A stretch of 64,000 bases of DNA from Odontesthes bonariensis. Lineage: Eukaryota > Chordata > Actinopteri > Atheriniformes > Atherinopsidae. This document shows, piece after piece, positions 24,901 through 36,149 of this stretch. The translations under genes and the position numbers were made by a program. Below the pieces are notes generated by a model, which saw only the letters and a list, made by a program, of their open reading frames with translations, had not been told where the DNA came from and did not search any database. The stretch spans positions 33,473,429-33,537,428 of the forward strand of contig NC_134513.1 in assembly GCF_027942865.1 (NCBI RefSeq), given 5' to 3'. Each line of letters opens with the position of its first letter. The first letter of the stretch is position 1.

Positions 24901-27900
24901 TTGCTCATACTGTTAAAAGGTTCATGCTGGTTTTAACAGATTGTTTCAGATCCCAAAGGATGTTACTGTGACACTACTTCCCAAACACTGCTGCTGATGG
25001 TGCTCCCTGATGGTGGTAGCCTCTTTCAGGACGATAATGCACCTTGCTACACTGCTGAATTGATGACAGCAGCTGACAGAATGGTGTGTCACAAACAACC
25101 CGAGCCTCAACACCAAAAAAAACCCAAGGGGGTGGTCATTGACTACAGGAGGCATAAAGCTGGCACTGCCCCTCTCCACATCAATGGACTTAAATTTCTG
25201 GGTATTCACATATCTGAAGACCTCTCCTGGTCAGCAAACACTTCAGGCCCAGCAGCGTATCATTTCTTAATCGTACTAAAAAAAGAACTAACTTTGAGGA
25301 AAGGCTGCTTGTGTCATTCTACCAAGCGACCATCGAGAGTGTGCTGGTGTACTCCATCAATGGGTGGTTGACAAGCTGCACAGCAGCTGACAAAAAGAAA
25401 CTCCAAAGGCTGATAAAATCGGCTCACAGGACGCATCAGAGGGTAAGAAAATGTTCATAAATAATATTGCTAGTATGGGATGTCATACATTTTCATGTCA
25501 AAAGAGGCGAACTATCCCTTTAATCTGTCGGTCGGATCACGGGGGGGCTGGAGCCTAGCCCAGCAGTCATCGGGCGAGAGGCAGGGTACACCCTGGACAA
25601 GTCTACTGCAGCAATACTTATGATTATCTATTTAAACCCGCCTTGTCTCTCCCCTCCATTCTACTCAATTCTAACCCCTTCTTTTTACCCATTTATCATT
25701 CCCTGATTTGAACATGTTCTGTCCCAGTGTTCTATTCATTTGTATGTCTTTTTATGCAACTATTGTTTTAGTTTGAATGCAATGTAATCTCGTTGTATAG
25801 GTGTTTTTACAATGACAATAAAGACCATCTTATCTTATCTTAAAACACACATCACATAACATAACTGTCCAATTGAATACTGTAACACCATTGAGAACTC
25901 ACTTTGTAATTCCTCTGTCAGACATCGGCTCCATAAACTCTGGACTTCACTGTCGCTCCAATCCTGTGTTAGTTAAGTTTTTTCCATCACCATAAGATGT
26001 CCCCTCTAAACGATCTAAAGCTGCTGCCAGCTTGGTGACAGATACCACAGCAGACCCTCAGAGGCCAAATGGAGTCTCAATGAATCAGGGATGCATGCTG
26101 CAAATAAGGGGGACCTACTCAATATTATGTGAGTGGTTTTAATGTTATGGCAAATCAGTACGTAAGAAATTTAAACATAACCAAATGCTTTTCTGGAGAC
26201 ATTCAATCATTTTCAAGCAAAAACTGAAATGAAACAGCAAATATCATCAGATTTCAGCATTAAAAACAGGGCAACTTCTTCTGCAATTTATTACTTGGAA
26301 CTTAACATTTGTGTTTTTTAAAGCTGCAGTCTGCAACTCTTTTTCAAGCATAATGCCTGGAACTGTCCGGGGATTCGGAAAGTAGTACATTAAATACCCC
26401 AATACAAAAAAAAACGAGTTCTCTAGGTCCCCTATATGTCCCGCTAGGTCCCTCCAAAGCCAGCAGGTTTGTTTACAAAATTGCAGACCGGACCGGTAAA
26501 AGGTAACCAATCAGGTTACGAGCTGGGCTCTGCTGCCTGTCAATCACCGATTGTGCACGCGTGATACAAGGTAGGCTCGTCCCCACGCTTATTTATCTGG
26601 ACTATTGAACTTCATTACGGGCTAGTCTACTTACTGTGTCTTCCATGATCACAAATGACAGGTGAGTTGATGAATGAGGAGTCGTGTACGCGCATCTGGC
26701 GTGCACGTAGACGTGCACGAGTTCTCATGTGTTTTGAAGGGGCGGGACAGGAAGTTGAATAACTTTTTATTTTTCGGTTAAAAAATGAGCATTTCTTGCA
26801 TTTTGCGACTACGAAAGTCACCGTTTCCAACTTCAAGCGTTCTGATAGATCATGTAAACTCTTAAAATGCCAAAAATTAGCACTTTACGTATGACAACAA
26901 CAAATCCTGCAGACTGTAGCTTTAAGGATATGCTTTAACTTTGGTGAAATAAAACAAGACTTTCAGAGATGTCGTAAGGTCTGCATATCCAGGAATCTCT
27001 AAAAATGTTTTTTAAAAAGCACACATTTCACTTATTAAACAGATGTCTCTCATTTTTTATGTAGTCCCCTCAACATAACAGTACTAAATATTACTTTACC
27101 GTTAACATACTCTTCTTCTGTGTATGTTTTTACCCTCTGCATCTATTTATAAAAGAGCCTATTCGTCTCTGCTGTGTTATGAGCTCAAACTGAAAAGGCT
27201 TTCACTCTATATTTTGTTTTCTGTTTACACACTTGTGTCTGTATTCATCAGCAACATGACCAATTTGACAAGGTTTTCACTACCATATAGAACAATTTTA
27301 ACATTTAGTTTTAGGAAACCTGCAAATGCATTGCAAATTTGAGTATATTTTTAGTTCCTGCCCTTTAAAACATTATGATGTAGAAACCTAGCAGTGTGTG
27401 ATTAAGATCAGATTTATTGTCATGCATACAGTAATACACACGAAATTTGTCCTCCGCTTTTAACCCATCCAGGTTGGCACCTGGACACACACATGCACAG
27501 GGTCACACACTCATGGAGACATACACTGGAGCAGTGGGCAGCGCCCGGGGAGCGGTGCCCTGCTCAAGGGCACCTCAGCCGTGGCAAGGAGGTAGACTGA
27601 CACCCCTCCAGCTGTCAGTTTCACCAATCTTTTTGAGTAGCAAGAGTGGGAATTGAACCGTCAACCGTCCAGTTATTGGACGAGCCACTCTAACTCTGAG
27701 CCACGTCCGCCCATGAATGAGGAAGAAGGAGGCCGCCGGCAAATAAGGAGGGTGTCATTGTTTATATCAGGGTCCCCCCAGGATTTTTCCACTCAAATTT
27801 AAGACTTTTTAAGACCTTTTTAAGACCACGTCCAATGAAATTTAAGACCAACTTTGCACCTATTCTGGCATACATTTATGAAATAATGCAAAAGAAATCT

Positions 27901-30900
27901 GTCAGAATAACAGAATAACACAGGGACAAATAACAATTACTTCTTTTAATAAAGAATAAAGTGATGAATGTCCAGCTGTTTAGTTTTTGTGCTTTTGTTT
28001 AGACTTTCGTCAAGCATGACCACATATCCAGACGCCTTATTGACCTGGTCGGTCAGTTGTTTGGTGATGAAAGGGGCCAGACCAAACTTGGTAATATAGG
28101 CAGTCTTGTTGCTCCCACATGTGAAAGTAGCCGCAATCTCCGAGTCGGGGAACATCATTTTGAAGAGCTCGCTTATATTTTCATTTGACGTATAGGAGTG
28201 GTGGTCCAATATCGTCTTTAGTACCCACGTCACCTCCGCCTTAAGAGTTGGCGTCGAGCCACAAAAATCTCGTATGTTACCTGGCTGTGTGGGCTCGGTG
28301 CTGCTGGCAGCCGAGGTGACTGTTGAGGTTGGCGTCGGGTTTGCGGCGCAGAACTGGGCTATGGGTGCCTGCTTCTGTGTAGCTGCTAAGCATGCTAAAT
28401 GTTTAGCACTCTTCATGTGCGACTCCAAGGCCAAATGACCCATTGTGCCGAGCTTGAATTTTTTTCGGCACAGACGGCACTGAGCCTCACACACATTTCC
28501 CGGTACAGCCTGAACCCAGTCATATTTTGATTCATTGAGCCACAGTGGATTAAATCTGCACTTGCCCATCCCAAAGCTGCTGCGCGAGCGACGGCATCGG
28601 TGGGTCAGCAGCGTAACTGTGCACGCTCTAGCGTAATGTGGCGATCTAGTAAACTTGGAAATCAGGATTTTCCGACCGCGTAGTTGAAACAGTGCATTAA
28701 CCCCACCTCATGTCGGAGATCGATAGTTGGAGAGAAAAAAAAAAATCATTTTACAACGCAACATTCCATGTTTTGTTTTTTTGTCAGTGTTTTACTAAGT
28801 ATACATTTATGTTGTTGAGCTGTACTATCATGCAGATAAGAAAGGGAAAAATTAAGACCTTGGAGAATGAAATTTAAGACTTGTAAACAAAATTTAAGAC
28901 CTTTTCAAGGCCTTAATTTACGGTTATCAAATTTAAGACTTTTTCAAGTTTTTAAGACCCCGCGGGTACCCTGTATATACTGAGCTTCTGTAGCCCCGAC
29001 AGAAGATGAGCTGCAGACACAGGTCAAGTCAGGTATTAATCTGGCAGTTAAACACAAGCAGGATTTACTCTGTTAGGACAACGTTAAACCTCTGACATAA
29101 CAAGCTGTGGAAATGAGAGGCTTAACCGACTCTTAGACGTCTCCGCTGCATACTGCCTGTTATGTAGTGTTCTAAAATGTGGCCCTGAGGATGAACCAAC
29201 GTTAAGCTTTTGCTGTTGTTGTTTGAGGTCATTCACCTTAAATATGATCTCAGGGTGGCGGTTTTCTAATCAATTAATTAGCATTTAATAAGGCTGTTTG
29301 GGGGTGCTTTAGCAGTTTGATGTCTGACACAGTAGCCAAGTCATTTAGAAATGAAAGGTGTTTTACCTGAACACTACCTAGGTAAATAGAGAAGATCAGA
29401 TTAACATAGTAGCTGATTAAACATTTTAATCAATTTTTTCAAATAAATTATTTGATTATATTTTAGTTATTAACGGCTTGTATAAATTTGAATAATTAAC
29501 ATTTTATCTTTTATCTAATTAACCAAAACTAATTAGATATTGCTGCTTTTCTTTCTGTTGTATTATTGTAAACTGGATATCTTTTGGGGTTTTATTAAGC
29601 AAAAGCACTGGCATGAAATTGTAATGGTATTATATTCTATCATTAATTTCCTGTTCCCATGCGGATGTACTTGGACTTTTAGTGTTAAATTACTGAAACC
29701 TGATTTTAAGCCCTTAAAAAAGCTCAGTCTTATCCCTCTTTTTTCAGAGGCATGGTAGCCAAAGAATGTGGTTTAATTCAGTGAAAGAAAACCTGGAAGA
29801 ACTCCACAACAAGGACGCAACCAACTGAACACAATAGTTGAGATGGTTAACTACTGCTGTATAAAGACATACACGGGGAGAACGTGCAAACTCCACACAG
29901 AAAGGCCCCAGCCGGGATTCAAACCAGGAACCCTCTTGCAGTTAGGATACGGTCCTAACTAGCACACCATCGTGCACTGTGTTTGAATTCTCCACTAAAG
30001 ATAGGAGCTCCAATGATTCCTTAAGATCTCATTTAGCAGGAGATACACCAGAGCATCCTTTACGACAGATAGAAGAATTGGATTTTATTGGATTATATTA
30101 TGATTGCATTACAATGAATCGGATCATTTTTTAGTTACAAACTTAATTACATAAGATTCTTTATCATCTCTGATATGATATATATTAGATCATTTCACGT
30201 AACAATGTGATAAGATTGCATTAGATGAAATATCTACGATACTTTTTGTAGAATATCTAATAAACATCTGTAGGTTGAGTGCTGCAGACCCACATCACAA
30301 CTTTGTGTAAGTGTGGTCGTCTTTTCCTGAGTCCTTAAGAATTATTCCCATCATCTCTCCTTAACCCCATCACGTTGTCCATCGAGGTCAAGGGAAAGAG
30401 CTTAGGAAAAGACCGTAAGAGGTAATTCTTTTGACTATTTGAGCAGACTATTATTTCCCAATTTGCGCACTCATATCCTTCATTGCGTCTTTATCCGTCG
30501 CACCAGGGATGAGAGCAGAGGATTCAAGGAAACAAAGACGTCTCTGCCGTTGTTTTATTCAGTTATTTCAATCTGACTTGTGACACAGCTGCATCATCTC
30601 ACCATGGTTTTGTTACTGCTGTATTTCAGTTTTTCTGTCAGATGAACATTAAATGTGTTGCTGACACTTTTAACTCAGGTTTAGTGAAAGATTAACATGT
30701 CTTCGGATGTTGCAGATGGCAAAAAGACTTGACCTGATGTGACTTATAGCTCCTCCAGTCAGCGTCCTCCACGCAATTCTTAAAAGATTTCATCATTAAA
30801 AATATCTGACTGCGAACATTTTGCAGGTCAGAGGCAGGAGGACGGAGGAGAAAAGAGACTGACATTAGACGAATGACATGAGTTTATTATGTCATAAGAT

Positions 30901-32296
30901 GTCCCCTCTCTAGCCTCTAGCTAGAAAAACCTCTCTAGCTGCAATGCTTTTATTTTAAGTAAATCTCGTTGAATTGTTTTGTACATAAAATGTACTACAC
31001 AAATAAATTTGACTTGACTTGACTAGCTTAACTCACATCCAGGTTGTTTGTAGAAAGAAATTGAGGAACAGTCCAAATTTATGTGTCAGAGCTTTGTTTT
31101 TATGCTCTCCCAATTATCCTGTAAAGACCCCTTTAGGTGAACATTTGGAGGTTAAAATAGAATATCAGAAAAAAGTTAATAACACTATGACAGCATCCCC
31201 GGGTCAAAGGTGAAGTCAGTCAATGTTTTGTTTGTCAAAACACCAGTTTAGGACCAAAGAATTACGGTAAATGAATTCTTACATTTTAGAGTCTCCAGCT
31301 TTAGCTGTTTTTTTTTTAACTATAAAGATGATTTAAATGACCAGAGAAACGGATGCTAATTGATCAATTAATTGGCTCAATGCTTCAACAGCTTTGATCT
31401 GTGACAAAGTGGGATAAAAAAAAAGTACAATATCTCCCTTTTATTCGTGGATATGACTGTAAATCTGCATTAGAGAGAAACATTTAATTACAAGTGGATC
31501 AAAGTCAGAACTGAACATGATGTATCTGCTTGTTCCAGCTTCCCCAATATGAATTTATGGTTTGCTTAATTTTCTTTTTTTTAATGTAATCACAGTAAAC
31601 TGACAATGTTTTTTACGTTTGTTGGACCAAATAAAAAAAGCCTGTGGCCCTAATTTTTTGCCGGCTTAAGACTGACCCAGGTCTAGCTCATGACCTCTGG
31701 ACAAATGACACTTTTGAGTGCCATAACTAAACAAGAGGTGCCAAAAGTAGCCCCAAAATGTGTCTAATATTAAAGACATGAAGCTGTAGCTGACAATTAT
31801 TTTCATTATTGACCACTCTCAATGAATGTCATTGATAACAATGAAAAAACGTCTAAAATTTTTGACCAGTCTTGACGTTTTAAAATGTTTACTTCATCAA
31901 GAGTTTAAAATACAAACATGCATGACCAAATCCTCGCGTTAGAGAAACGAAAAGACTTACTTGTACACAGTTTAACTTGAAAAAATAAGGAAAAATTGCC
32001 GTTTTTAGCTCAACAAACGGCTTCACTTTTCAGTTAAAACTCACCAATTCGATGTCGCGCACGCGCCCGAAGCAAACGGCCACTGTGAGCGTGCGCGGTG
32101 GGTACTCAGCCAGATACACACACTCGTCGCTCAGCACCACGTGCATGTACACTCTGTGTATGCTCTCCGACACTACCACACACGGTTCGTAGGCTCGGAT
32201 TCGCTCGTACACCGCCCGCTCCGTATTCCGCTTCAGGAAGGAGTCCAGCTTGGCGTTCCGGCGGGAGAAGATGGTCCCGGAGCTGATCCGAGCCAT
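12931..32296 (-). CDS. C12orf56 orthologue, uncharacterised conserved vertebrate protein, complete, 14 coding exons
   Basis: Exons in transcript order: 32296-32045, 24586-24400, 23706-23691, 19742-19562, 19101-18946, 18857-18781, 18645-18501, 18344-18259, 15738-15649, 15289-15208, 15128-15054, 14185-14108, 14034-13853, 13042-12931. The phases join to 572 residues; human C12orf56 is about 620. Recognisable segments are RIRAYEPCVVVSE, VYLAEYPPRT, DRERCQHIRIIY, KEAELHLYAVSETS, HSSWNSFII, LAIMFRETEVEAARMSLLSA, AKKGALASRML and HFREEFRYFV. The last is formed across the final junction and is followed by QYPISRPTLRLVEH. I see no signal peptide, membrane span or catalytic motif, and the function is unknown. 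The middle (exons 2-4) is Ser/Pro/Arg-rich, poorly conserved and probably disordered. The start at 32296 is the first ATG and leads directly into conserved sequence. Confidence 0.9.
13100..13670 (+). mobile_element. L2-like LINE 3' end in the last intron of the C12orf56 orthologue
   Basis: Plus-strand frames read LVYKS/MVYKSQNGLGPKYICDM-like sequence, then KHGEAAFSCYAANKWNKPPV and DIFKSRLKTFLFS, the conserved C-terminus of L2-type ORF2. The 3' UTR ends TAAATAAATTTGATTTGATT, the family's tail. It is antisense to the host gene. Confidence 0.8.
13748..13758 (-). promoter_or_regulatory. Two overlapping intronic poly(A) signals
   Basis: On the minus strand, GAATAAAATAAAAT contains two AATAAA hexamers. 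They lie about 70 bases after an in-frame TAA (13830-13828) that is met if the last intron of the C12orf56 orthologue is retained. They could support a shorter transcript whose protein ends EEFRFAALLLL. Confidence 0.4.
16380..16765. repeat. Probable degraded DNA-transposon remnant
   Basis: The sequence is unusually CpG-rich for an intron and contains repeated related words: CACCGCACACACTTGCG, ACCGCACACCTTTACGATTC and AAGGTGTGCGCCGGCCTTA. Such terminal words resemble fish MITE ends, but I could not find a matching inverted end or target duplication. Confidence 0.35.
16770..16920 (+). mobile_element. Rex3-like LINE 3' end fragment
   Basis: The segment contains GGAGGAGGTCCAGGGGCAGA, GAGGAGCTGGAGAGTGTCTC, GAGGGATGTCTGGG and an ATGGATGGATGG tail. 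It is a diverged copy of the 35120-35406 element, in an intron of the C12orf56 orthologue. Confidence 0.65.
17066..18027. mobile_element. hAT-type non-autonomous element, 962 bp, with perfect 8-bp target duplication
   Basis: The termini are TAGGGGTGGGCGATATGG on the left and ATCGCGCACCCCTA on the right, which are imperfect inverted repeats. The flanks are identical: CCTTACCT at 17058-17065 and 18028-18035. An 8-bp duplication is the hAT signature. Internal sequence includes repeated ATCACGAT words near the left end and no transposase. The element lies in the intron between exons 8 and 9 of the C12orf56 orthologue. Confidence 0.85.
20939..21541. mobile_element. hAT-type non-autonomous element, 603 bp, inserted into the Tc1 relic
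   Basis: The terminal inverted repeats are CAGTGTTGTGC and GCACAACACTG (11 of 11). The 8-bp target duplication ACAAATAT is exact at 20931-20938 and 21542-21549. Near the left end there are many GAACG/GTTCA words, so the subterminal region is itself repetitive. No transposase is present. Confidence 0.9.
22050..22440 (-). pseudogene. Tc1-like transposase N-terminal remnant
   Basis: This is the DNA-binding half of a Tc1/mariner transposase on the minus strand, starting MPRRKDISNDLRKAIAAAHQ. It is broken by frame changes, and readable pieces continue to about residue 110 of a usual 340. It contains no catalytic residues. Confidence 0.75.
22837..22885. repeat. (TA)n microsatellite followed by a T run
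   Basis: Alternating TATATA for about 35 bases, broken once by AAG, then a 14-16 base T run. Confidence 0.9.
23691..23706 (-). other. 16-nt microexon of the C12orf56 orthologue
   Basis: On the minus strand, a strong pyrimidine tract (CTGTCTCCCCCACAG) precedes GATATCCTGCAGAAAG, which is followed by the donor GTGAGC. The exon enters in phase 1 and leaves in phase 2, contributing GYPAES with its split codons. If it is skipped, the junction reads GTC AGT GGA TGA and terminates at once, so inclusion is needed for the long frame. Confidence 0.65.
24945..25085 (+). mobile_element. Tc1-like transposase catalytic-domain scrap
   Basis: The frame reads MVLPDGGSLFQDDNAPCYTA, the block around the second catalytic Asp of Tc1-like transposases (usual form LFQQDNAPCHTA). 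About 45 codons remain before LINE sequence begins. Confidence 0.6.
25100..25855 (+). mobile_element. LINE 3' part with RT C-terminus and AATAAAG-type tail
   Basis: The plus-strand frame reads KKPKGVVIDYRR, then LKFLGIHISEDLSWSANTS, conserved motifs of CR1-group reverse transcriptases, with frameshifts after that. The 3' UTR ends AATGACAATAAAGACC followed by a short (TCTTA)n run. A segment of the GGCTGGAGCC-type repeat (25535-25605) lies within it. Confidence 0.75.
25990..26165. repeat. Probable DNA-transposon end fragment
   Basis: The sequence ends TGAGTGGTTTTAATGTTATG, a word typical of ends of fish Tc1-like elements. It may be the other end of the element whose transposase scrap lies at 24945-25085, split by the LINE between them. 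I saw no target duplication. Confidence 0.35.
26318..26925. mobile_element. TTAA-flanked MITE (piggyBac/Kolobok type), about 600 bp
   Basis: The left end is TTAA-AGCTGCAGTCTGCA and the right end is TGCAGACTGTAGCT-TTAA. The termini are inverted repeats with one mismatch, and TTAA at each edge (26318-26321, 26922-26925) is the target duplication. No transposase is present. It lies in intron 1 of the C12orf56 orthologue. Confidence 0.75.
27405..27716 (-). repeat. SINE-like dispersed repeat
   Basis: The segment runs from a (GATCAGATTTATTGTCATG)-type head through GTGCCCTGCTCAAGGGCACC to GGGAATTGAACCGTC and GACGAGCCACTC. The last part, reversed, resembles a tRNA-derived B box (GGTTCAATTCCC). This block is common in teleost genomes; I am not certain of its family. 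Confidence 0.5.
27768..28973 (-). mobile_element. hAT-type element with internally deleted transposase
   Basis: Both ends begin CAGGGTNCCC when read inward and are followed by many TTTAAGAC words. On the minus strand 28569-27946 is open for 207 codons. It starts MGKCRFNPLWLNESKYDW and contains a BED-type zinc-finger pattern (CRLCRKKFKLG, then HMKSAKHL). The frame ends near the element end with no catalytic core or dimerisation region. I did not find a clean 8-bp duplication. Confidence 0.75.
27946..28569 (-). pseudogene. hAT transposase N-terminal fragment, 207 codons
   Basis: The reading frame covers the BED zinc finger, a Thr/Ser/Pro-rich linker and a short piece with VVMLDESLNKSTK, resembling the start of the hAT catalytic region. 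The rest is deleted. It is probably not functional as a transposase, although the frame is still open and could encode a DNA-binding peptide. Confidence 0.7.
29868..29990 (+). repeat. 3' part of the GGCTGGAGCC/GGGGAGAACATGCAAACTCC repeat family
   Basis: The segment CGGGGAGAACGTGCAAACTC, CACACAGAAAGGCCCCAGCC and GGGATTCAAACCAGGAACCC is the distal half of a repeat widespread in fish. Its proximal half is seen at 40314-40605 and 42957-43110. Confidence 0.7.
30905..31024 (+). repeat. LINE 3' tail remnant
   Basis: It ends ACATAAAATGTACTACACAA, then ATAAATTTGACTTGACTTGACT, the 3' terminal pattern of L2-type LINEs. Confidence 0.6.
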
Positions 32297-32530
32297 GACG
32301 GTGTCGGTCTGCAGAGCTTTCCGGTGTTAACTGGAAGGGTTTTCGCTGTTGCAGTCGTTTTCCATCCGTTCAGTTTGTTCTCCACGATCAAAAGCTGCTG
32401 GGAAGGTGCGAGGCGTCGGTTCTATAAGAGCAAGCGAACAGGTGAAACTCCGTTAACTCTGCATCAGCGCGCACTGCTCTCCGATTGGTTCCCCGCAATT
32501 TAGCACAACGCGTCTGATTGGCTGGAAAAT
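32297..32530 (-). promoter_or_regulatory. Putative promoter region of the C12orf56 orthologue
   Basis: The 230 bases upstream of the start codon are CpG-rich compared with the surroundings. They carry two CCAAT boxes on the minus strand (complement of ATTGG at 32484-32488 and 32517-32521), about 190 and 225 bases from the ATG. I saw no clear TATA box. The start of transcription was not determined. Confidence 0.5.
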
Positions 32531-33300
32531 AGAGTTATTTCATAAATCTAAAAAACAACTCAATGGATTCATTTCCACTGTGCATGACAGGCTTAACCTG
32601 GACGGCTTTGGGTCAAGGATTTATTTGTTTACCCACTTTGACCTATTTCATCCAAATATGTTTATATTTTAAAATTGATTTATTTATTCACATTTTTGCT
32701 TTAAAAAATGTACGGAAAATGTCAAACAACAACAAACAAATGAACACATATTAGGTAAAGAAGAAAAATGTTTTCTGCTGGATATAAAATCATGTATTAG
32801 ACAGTCATTCTCAGAGGGAAATTATATGCAATGATAATAATGAAATTAGATCTATATTTTAAAAACAAGGTATTCACTGGCATGGGACAGGTTTCCCTTC
32901 CATGGAAACCAACGTTTTCCCTTCCATGGAAACCAGGTGTTTTCACCGGGGCACACAGAGTTCACAATAGAAATTTGAATAAAGGCAATAAATGTACAAA
33001 TTTCCAAATTGTTTAATCGTGTCAGTCATTTTTTCTAAAGGGGAAATGCCCAAAATGTACTTTTTCCAAACTCTAATTTATGCTTTTTGACTTTTTGTCT
33101 CACTCAGAAACTCCATTTTTGTGATTTATTTTGGACGGGTTGGACATGACAACATCCTCACTTGGGCTTTAGGAGAAGAAAATTATTTTTTTTCTGACAT
33201 TTTATACACTAAATAATCGAGAAATCATTGAGAACACTAAAGTTAACTCAATCAAAATTAAAATTACTTTCAGATGTAATTTTTCGGACTATATATTCAC
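32531..33300. other. Intergenic sequence
   Basis: AT-rich sequence with one short direct repeat, GTTTCCCTTCCATGGAAACC-like units at 32890-32935. Nothing else was recognised. Confidence 0.4.
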
Positions 33301-33310
33301 ACCTTCAGTA

Positions 33311-34495
33311 CTGTGCAAAATCTTAAGCCAATCCTCACTTATTTATATATTGCAGGAAATAGGTGCAGCAAATGAACGAAACAGGTACAAACATACATTT
33401 AAATAAAGTATATAAGGCAGAAACAGAGTTTGTACAATTCTAACAAGGTTGAAAGTGAATATCTGCTCTGAGCTCCTTTATTCTCCAACACAGCCTGAAC
33501 CCTCTCAGACAAGCTTTGTCATTTCTTTAAATAGTCTTCAGGAATAGTTCTGCAGGCTTCCTGAAGGACATCCCAAAGCTCTTCTTTGGATGTTGGCTGC
33601 CTTTTGTTCCGTTCTCTGCCAACATGATCCCACACTGCTTCAGTAATGTTGAGCTCCGGGCTCTGGGGAGGATTCATCCCTCCATCAGACCTGTTGCCAC
33701 TGATTATCAGTCCATTTCTTGTGTCCTTTGGCACAGCTCAGCCTTTTCTCCCCGTTTCCCTTCCTTAAGAACGGCTTCTTGACAGCCACCCTTCCATGGA
33801 GCCCATTTCTGATGAGGCTTGGGCCAACAGCAGATGGATCAGCTGAAGGTCTAGATGCATCTCTCAGCTCCTGTGTCAGGTCTTTGCTGGATTTTTTCCT
33901 CTTTCTTAAGGACATCACTTTCAGATCCTGTTCATCTGCTGTAGATAGTTCTTTAGGCCTGACACTTCTTCTTTTGTCCTCCACTTGTCCAGTTTCCTCA
34001 AATGTTTTAAGGACACACTGCACACCATGCTGAGATATGCCAAGTTTTCAGCTAACAGCTCTTTGGGAATCACCTTGTTGCTGCAGAAATCCTGTTTTCT
34101 GTCTGTCAAACTGTGTTATCTTTGCTGTTTTTCATAGATGCAACTAAAGAAATGGGAACAAATGATGTGTCTCTGTGACAGGCTGCTAGTAACAAAGATC
34201 CAATTTAAAATGGCTTCTTTGCTAAGTTGTCTGTTACGTGTGGACACAACACTGGTTCATCCCTTGAGTTAGGAGCCTTTGTTCTGCTTGAATGATTCAT
34301 AAGTCAGAGTTAAGTGGCTTAACAGACAAGAAAACACATTCATCTGAAAATGGTGAGTTACAAAGAATGGATTAAAAATTATTGAAAAAGCAGAAAATGT
34401 CCGAAGAAAAACTTTGAAAGCCTGGAGAACTATTGCTCAAGACCATTTTAAAAGATTGGAAGAAAGTCTGGCTGCTTGGAAGCAAGTCTGTGTTG
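33311..34495 (-). mobile_element. Tc1-like element, internally deleted, minus orientation
   Basis: The left terminus CTGTGCAAAATCTTAAGCC follows TA at 33309-33310. The right end decays near TGGAAGCAAGTC and lacks the last 40 or so bases. Minus-strand frames read [15 protein letters not shown], then directly MEGWILPRA-like sequence and [17 protein letters not shown]. The catalytic stretch normally between these blocks is missing. The same junction occurs at 53934-55043. Confidence 0.8.
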
Positions 34496-34662
34496 CAAAA
34501 GTGGAATTTAGAATGCGTGCACACTCAGTGTGATCTAATCTTGTTGTTCGGTAATAAATTCCATCTTTGTATCTATTTTTTGTCCTTTTGCACTGCTAAC
34601 ATCCTACCACTAGATGTCAGTAGAATGCAGAAAATAATAACAGTTATTTCATCTGTATAGTT

Positions 34663-34709
<47 letters not shown>

Positions 34710-34712
34710 GTG
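34663..34712. repeat. (GT)n microsatellite
   Basis: TGTGTGCGTGTGTG-type tract of about 50 bases with two C interruptions. Confidence 0.95.
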
Positions 34713-35119
34713 TCAAATTAAATATCTGTTCAGATGAAAATAAATCTTTTTGTGTGAGTCATTCTGGATTTTTGTAAACCAGTAAAAATGCTGAAAATGT
34801 GACATTCTGTCCTCTATCCTCATCTTCCTCTCTGACCCTTTCTGCTACACTCTCAGAGGCAGGCGGAGGCTGCAGCTTTGAAGGGGCGCTTTGTAAGGGG
34901 TGAAAAGATGAACAGCACCACCAACACATTCACCATGAAGGGCATGAAGGCAGTGTTGTTTTAGCAGTTTCTGAGAGCAACACATTCAGTCTTTTATACA
35001 GAAAGAAAACCGAGACAGTGAAGAAACACTGAGGAGGCTTCAACTCATCTGAAGCTGACACCCAAAAACTTTATGTTTCCAGCCACTCCAGCAGAGCAGG
35101 TAGTCATTCAAACATTTAC

Positions 35120-35406
35120 ATTTCTTAAAAGTCAGATGAGGTGGCTCGGGCATCTGGTGAGAATGCCTCCTGGACGCCTCCCCGGTGAGGTGTTCCGGGC
35201 CCGTCCCACTGGGAGGAGGCCCCGTGGAAGACCCAGGACACGTTGGAGAGACTATGTCTCTCGGCTGGCCTGGGAACGCCTTGGGGTCCCCCCAGAAGAG
35301 CTGGAGGAAGTGGCCGGGGACAGGGACGTCTGGGTCTCTTTGCTCAAGCTGCTGCCCCCGCGACCCGATCCCCGGACCAGCGGAAGATAATGGATGGATG
35401 GATGGA
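35120..35406 (+). mobile_element. RTE-clade (Rex3-like) LINE 3' end, best-preserved copy
   Basis: An open frame reads MRWLGHLVRMPPGRLPGEVF, then RRPRGRPRTRWRDYVSRLAW and PPEELEEVAGDRDVWVSLLK. It ends at CGGAAGATAATGGATGGATG-type tail repeats. The high GC content contrasts sharply with its flanks. It is 5'-truncated, as is usual for such elements. Confidence 0.85.
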
Positions 35407-36149
35407 TTTCTTAAAAGATTACATGAAGGTGAAACACGATAGAACAAGAAAAATAATGATTTGAGTTCTCCTGATGACATCCATCATATTTGAAGTCACA
35501 CACATTGACTCACTTTGTGACTCTTCCTTTTGAAAAAGTTGTCTAAATCTGTCTTAAAAGGTACGAACACAGGTGAAGATATACTTTCAGGATATGAGCT
35601 TATTCAGTTTTTGAATTATTTTTTCTTTGGCTGAAACACTGTGTTCTTTAATCACCCATAATGCATTAAGTACAAAACCAGAAAATTTTAGTGGAAGAAA
35701 GTAGAAGAAAGTTTTCTGTTTTGCTGGAGCTGTGAGCATACAGTTATATTGCTCTCGTTCTGGTCAGCTGGCTTGCAATGGACTCCTTAATCTTCCCCAT
35801 TACTATGTGTTTGTGTGCAGCTGCAAACAAAGTAGTGGGCTGACAGCTCACACTGCTGCCTTTGTTCTACAGAAGAAGAAAAACAGTCCCCTTTCCAGCA
35901 CAGAGACAGAGAATATAGCCTCATGACACACACACACTGATTTCACTTTGTGTAGACCTTTGTGGCCTCCTGAAGGCTCATAATGAGGTATTAAGTTTTA
36001 CATATACAAATGTAATCCGGCTTGTACTATCCAAAACTTGTGAAAAATGCACTGTTCTTTATCATTGTTGAATGACAGGAAATGTTGCTCTCCCTCCTCG
36101 AGCTCCCTGTTCACCAGAGAGTTGATATTAAAATGTTGTTGTTTACTTT

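Noticed and set aside
27405..27716. Possible tRNA gene suggested by a B-box-like word
   Set aside because: No acceptor stem or anticodon loop can be formed. The block is a dispersed SINE-like repeat.
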